This document shows, one piece after another, positions 59,350-64,000 of a DNA stretch of 64,000 nt. Made by a program: the position numbers and the translations under genes. The DNA is from Planctomycetota bacterium. GTDB taxonomy: Bacteria > Planctomycetota > JAJSAM01. The notes under the pieces are model-generated. The model was given only the letters and a program-made list of their open reading frames with translations. It ran no database searches and was not told where the DNA came from. The stretch covers positions 1-64,000 of the forward strand of contig JAJSAM010000038.1 of the NCBI GenBank assembly GCA_024274785.1. The letters are read 5' to 3'. Each line of letters opens with the position of its first letter. Within the stretch, counting starts at the first letter, position 1.

Positions 59350-60695
59350 CAGTCTTCGCACTGCGTCACTCCCAGGAGGGTGTTGTCGATCAGGCGGGTC
59401 TTGCCGAGTCGCCCGGCGAGGAGCACCGCAGCCCCCTCTTCCGCGACGGTCGTCATCGGCGCGAGGGTGTCGGGGTGAACGATCACCAGGTATTCCGGCT
59501 CGAAGTCGGGGGCCTTGGAGAGGACCTCTCCCATCGCGTCGATCAACATGGCACAGGAGCGTTCCCCGGCCTCGAAGCGTTCCTCGGCGATGGTCAGCGC
59601 GCGGTACAGAACCGGAGCCTGGTCCCGCTCCCCGGCGTCGAGGTAGAGGTTGCGGGAAGAGAGAGCCAGCCCATCGGCCTCCCGGACGGTGGGCAGGACG
59701 GCGATCCGGACCCCCTGGTCGAGGTCATCGACCATTTTCCGGATGAGCACCGTCTGCTGGTAGTCCTTCTGCCCGAAGAACGCCACCCGCGGCCGAGTCA
59801 GGTTGAACAGCTTCGTGAGGATGGTGGTGACCCCGCGAAAGTGGGTCGGCCGGGCGGCACCGCAGTGGAGGGAGTCAAGCCCCATGACGGTGACGAAGGT
59901 ACAGTGGTCCTCCGCGTACATCTCCCCGGCGGGGGGCGCGAAGACGACATCCACTCCCACCTCGGTGGCCATCCGCAGGTCCTTCTCCTGCTGCATCGGA
60001 TAACGCTCCAGATCCTCCCCGGGACCGAACTGCGTGGGGTTCACGAAGAGCGAGACCAGCACCTTGTCGCAGGTCTTCCGAGCCGCCCGTATCAGGGACA
60101 GGTGCCCCTCGTGGAGGCAGCCCATCGTGGGGATCAGGCCGACCGTGAAACGGTTGCGGACGGTCATGTCCACGTACTCGCGAAGTTCAGGGACGGTCTC
60201 GATCAGCCGGGCGTTGCGCTTCCCGCTGCGGCGGCGCATCAATTCGAGGAGGAGCTCGTGGATGGTCCGGCCGGAAACCGGGTCTTCCAGTTCCGGGGCG
60301 AGGTCCGCGAGCGGTTCGAGGACGAACGCGCGGTCACGAAAACGCGGGTGCGGCACCACCAGACGTTCCGTGTCGATGGTCGCATCACCATAGAGGATGA
60401 GGTCGAGGTCCGCCTCCCGCGGGCCCCAGCGGACACCGGTGGGCCGCCGGCCGGCGATGCGCTCCGCGTCCTGCATGACCGTGAGGAGTTCCTCCGCCGA
60501 AAGCTCCGTCCGAAGCTCCGCCGCGGCGTTCAGGTAGGGCGGCTGGGACGGCCCGCCAACCGGCACGGTTTCCCGGAAGCTGCTGACGGTGACGATCTCG
60601 ATTCCCCCCGCCTGAGCGAGATGATCCAGAGCGCACTTCAGATTGCGCTCCCGATCCCCGAGATTGGATCCGAGTCCGATGTACGCGGTGACCAT
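59349..60695 (-). CDS. FolK-PanC fusion (HPPK and pantothenate synthetase)
   Basis: 448 residues. Residues 1-165 are 6-hydroxymethyl-7,8-dihydropterin pyrophosphokinase: 'AYIGLGSNLGDRERNL', 'ETVPVGGPSQPPYLNAAAEL', 'RWGPREADLDLILYGD' and 'VPHPRFRDRAFVLEPL'. Residues about 170-448 are pantothenate synthetase: 'VGLIPTMGCLHEGHLSLI', 'SLFVNPTQFGPGEDLERYP', 'FRGVTTILTKLFNLTRPRVA', 'FGQKDYQQTVLIR' and 'ADGLALSSRNLYL'. The first serves folate and the second pantothenate synthesis. The two pathways are linked through folate-dependent ketopantoate formation. The gene lies 15 bp after pssA. Both domains look complete. I know of no standard single-chain enzyme of this pair. Confidence 0.92.
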   Translation of the reverse strand: MVTAYIGLGSNLGDRERNLKCALDHLAQAGGIEIVTVSSFRETVPVGGPSQPPYLNAAAELRTELSAEELLTVMQDAERIAGRRPTGVRWGPREADLDLILYGDATIDTERLVVPHPRFRDRAFVLEPLADLAPELEDPVSGRTIHELLLELMRRRSGKRNARLIETVPELREYVDMTVRNRFTVGLIPTMGCLHEGHLSLIRAARKTCDKVLVSLFVNPTQFGPGEDLERYPMQQEKDLRMATEVGVDVVFAPPAGEMYAEDHCTFVTVMGLDSLHCGAARPTHFRGVTTILTKLFNLTRPRVAFFGQKDYQQTVLIRKMVDDLDQGVRIAVLPTVREADGLALSSRNLYLDAGERDQAPVLYRALTIAEERFEAGERSCAMLIDAMGEVLSKAPDFEPEYLVIVHPDTLAPMTTVAEEGAAVLLAGRLGKTRLIDNTLLGVTQCED

Positions 60696-60710
60696 CCTGT
60701 GCTCCAGAGG

Positions 60711-63808
<3,098 letters not shown>

Positions 63809-63810
63809 AC

Positions 63811-64000
63811 GTGACGACAGGCGAGGAGGCGAAGCGGTCGCGCTGGCTCATGGAGGGCGTCGCCGTTCTCCTCCTCGCCTTCTCCGTCGTGCTGCTGGTG
63901 ACGAACGTCATCCCCACCAGAAAACGCCTGGCGCGCATGCGCGAGCAACAGCGCAGACTCATCGAGGAGAACGCCGATCTGGCGAAGACCATCGAGCGCC
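63811..64000 (+). CDS. FtsB/DivIC-like septum protein, 3' partial
   Basis: The first 63 residues are seen, from GTG 63811; the gene runs off the window. A short cytoplasmic start is followed by one membrane segment ('VAVLLLAFSVVLLVTNVI') and the beginning of a coiled coil ('RLARMREQQRRLIEENADL'), the layout of FtsB/DivIC septum-formation initiators. Position directly after eno, as in many bacteria, supports it. It would link cell-wall synthesis and division proteins at the septum. Confidence 0.7.
   Translation, partial: MTTGEEAKRSRWLMEGVAVLLLAFSVVLLVTNVIPTRKRLARMREQQRRLIEENADLAKTIER

Overview
The window is high-GC, densely packed bacterial chromosome with many 4-base start/stop overlaps. The content suggests a Planctomycetota-like or related deep-branching Gram-negative lineage, which is an inference. 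The signs are many secreted or lipid-anchored HEAT/TPR proteins whose C-termini end in a 'FDPR-P-ER' type tail, an integrase N-terminus of the kind common in planctomycetes, LpxB (so lipid A is probably made), prepilins, and several unusual gene fusions.

Layout. 1-6.45 kb (+): an operon for oxidative meta-cleavage of an aminated aromatic compound. It holds a luciferase-like monooxygenase, an asparaginase-like amidohydrolase, a semialdehyde dehydrogenase, a LigB-type dioxygenase beta subunit, an alpha subunit fused to a RidA-type 2-aminomuconate deaminase, and a kynurenine-formamidase-like cyclase. 6.5-12.4 kb: a HEAT protein, a FabZ-like dehydratase and a four-gene BMP/Nup-type nucleoside ABC importer (-). 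12.4-16.5 kb: a c-di-GMP-I riboswitch leading a prepilin operon (+) whose last gene carries an in-frame amber codon. 16.5-19.3 kb: deoC and a YfhO-like membrane protein. 19.4-23.4 kb (-): one overlapping operon of a hexulose-6-phosphate synthase/RraA-like fusion, thiS, thiG, yjbQ, a CPBP protease and a gamma carbonic anhydrase. 23.6-29.2 kb (+): a very acidic protein, a terminator-like leader hairpin, then nusA-infB-ylxP-rbfA without rimP or ylxR. 29.4-35.3 kb (+): ECF sigma factor, anti-sigma/FecR/HEAT protein, HEAT proteins and a receiver protein. 35.3-46.3 kb: lpxB, lysS, a DUF4388/TPR protein, a DUF488 protein, bifunctional FTCD, a tandem-ACT protein, a pentapeptide-like lipoprotein and a half-size ChrA. 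46.3-49.8 kb: a visibly lower-GC, decayed stretch with a second CDP-alcohol phosphatidyltransferase and an integrase remnant beside tRNA-Met. 50.1-62.2 kb (-): a long co-directional cluster of psd, pssA, a folK-panC fusion, a TPR/HEAT lipoprotein, panD, ispE, a flavin reductase, an aroD-aroE-aroK fusion and a HEAT protein. 62.5-64 kb (+): eno and an ftsB-like gene running off the end.

Two dispersed non-coding families were found by eye. Family A has three copies of about 108 bp, each 35-60 bp upstream of a start codon and always in the same orientation to that gene (rbfA, a small membrane protein, psd). It has a conserved nested hairpin and looks like a cis-acting leader RNA. Family B has three copies of about 158-161 bp. 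Each folds end to end into one long hairpin whose arms change together between copies while the core is conserved. I recognise neither family. They are the best candidates for something undescribed, followed by the aminoaromatic operon with its fused dioxygenase subunit and deaminase.
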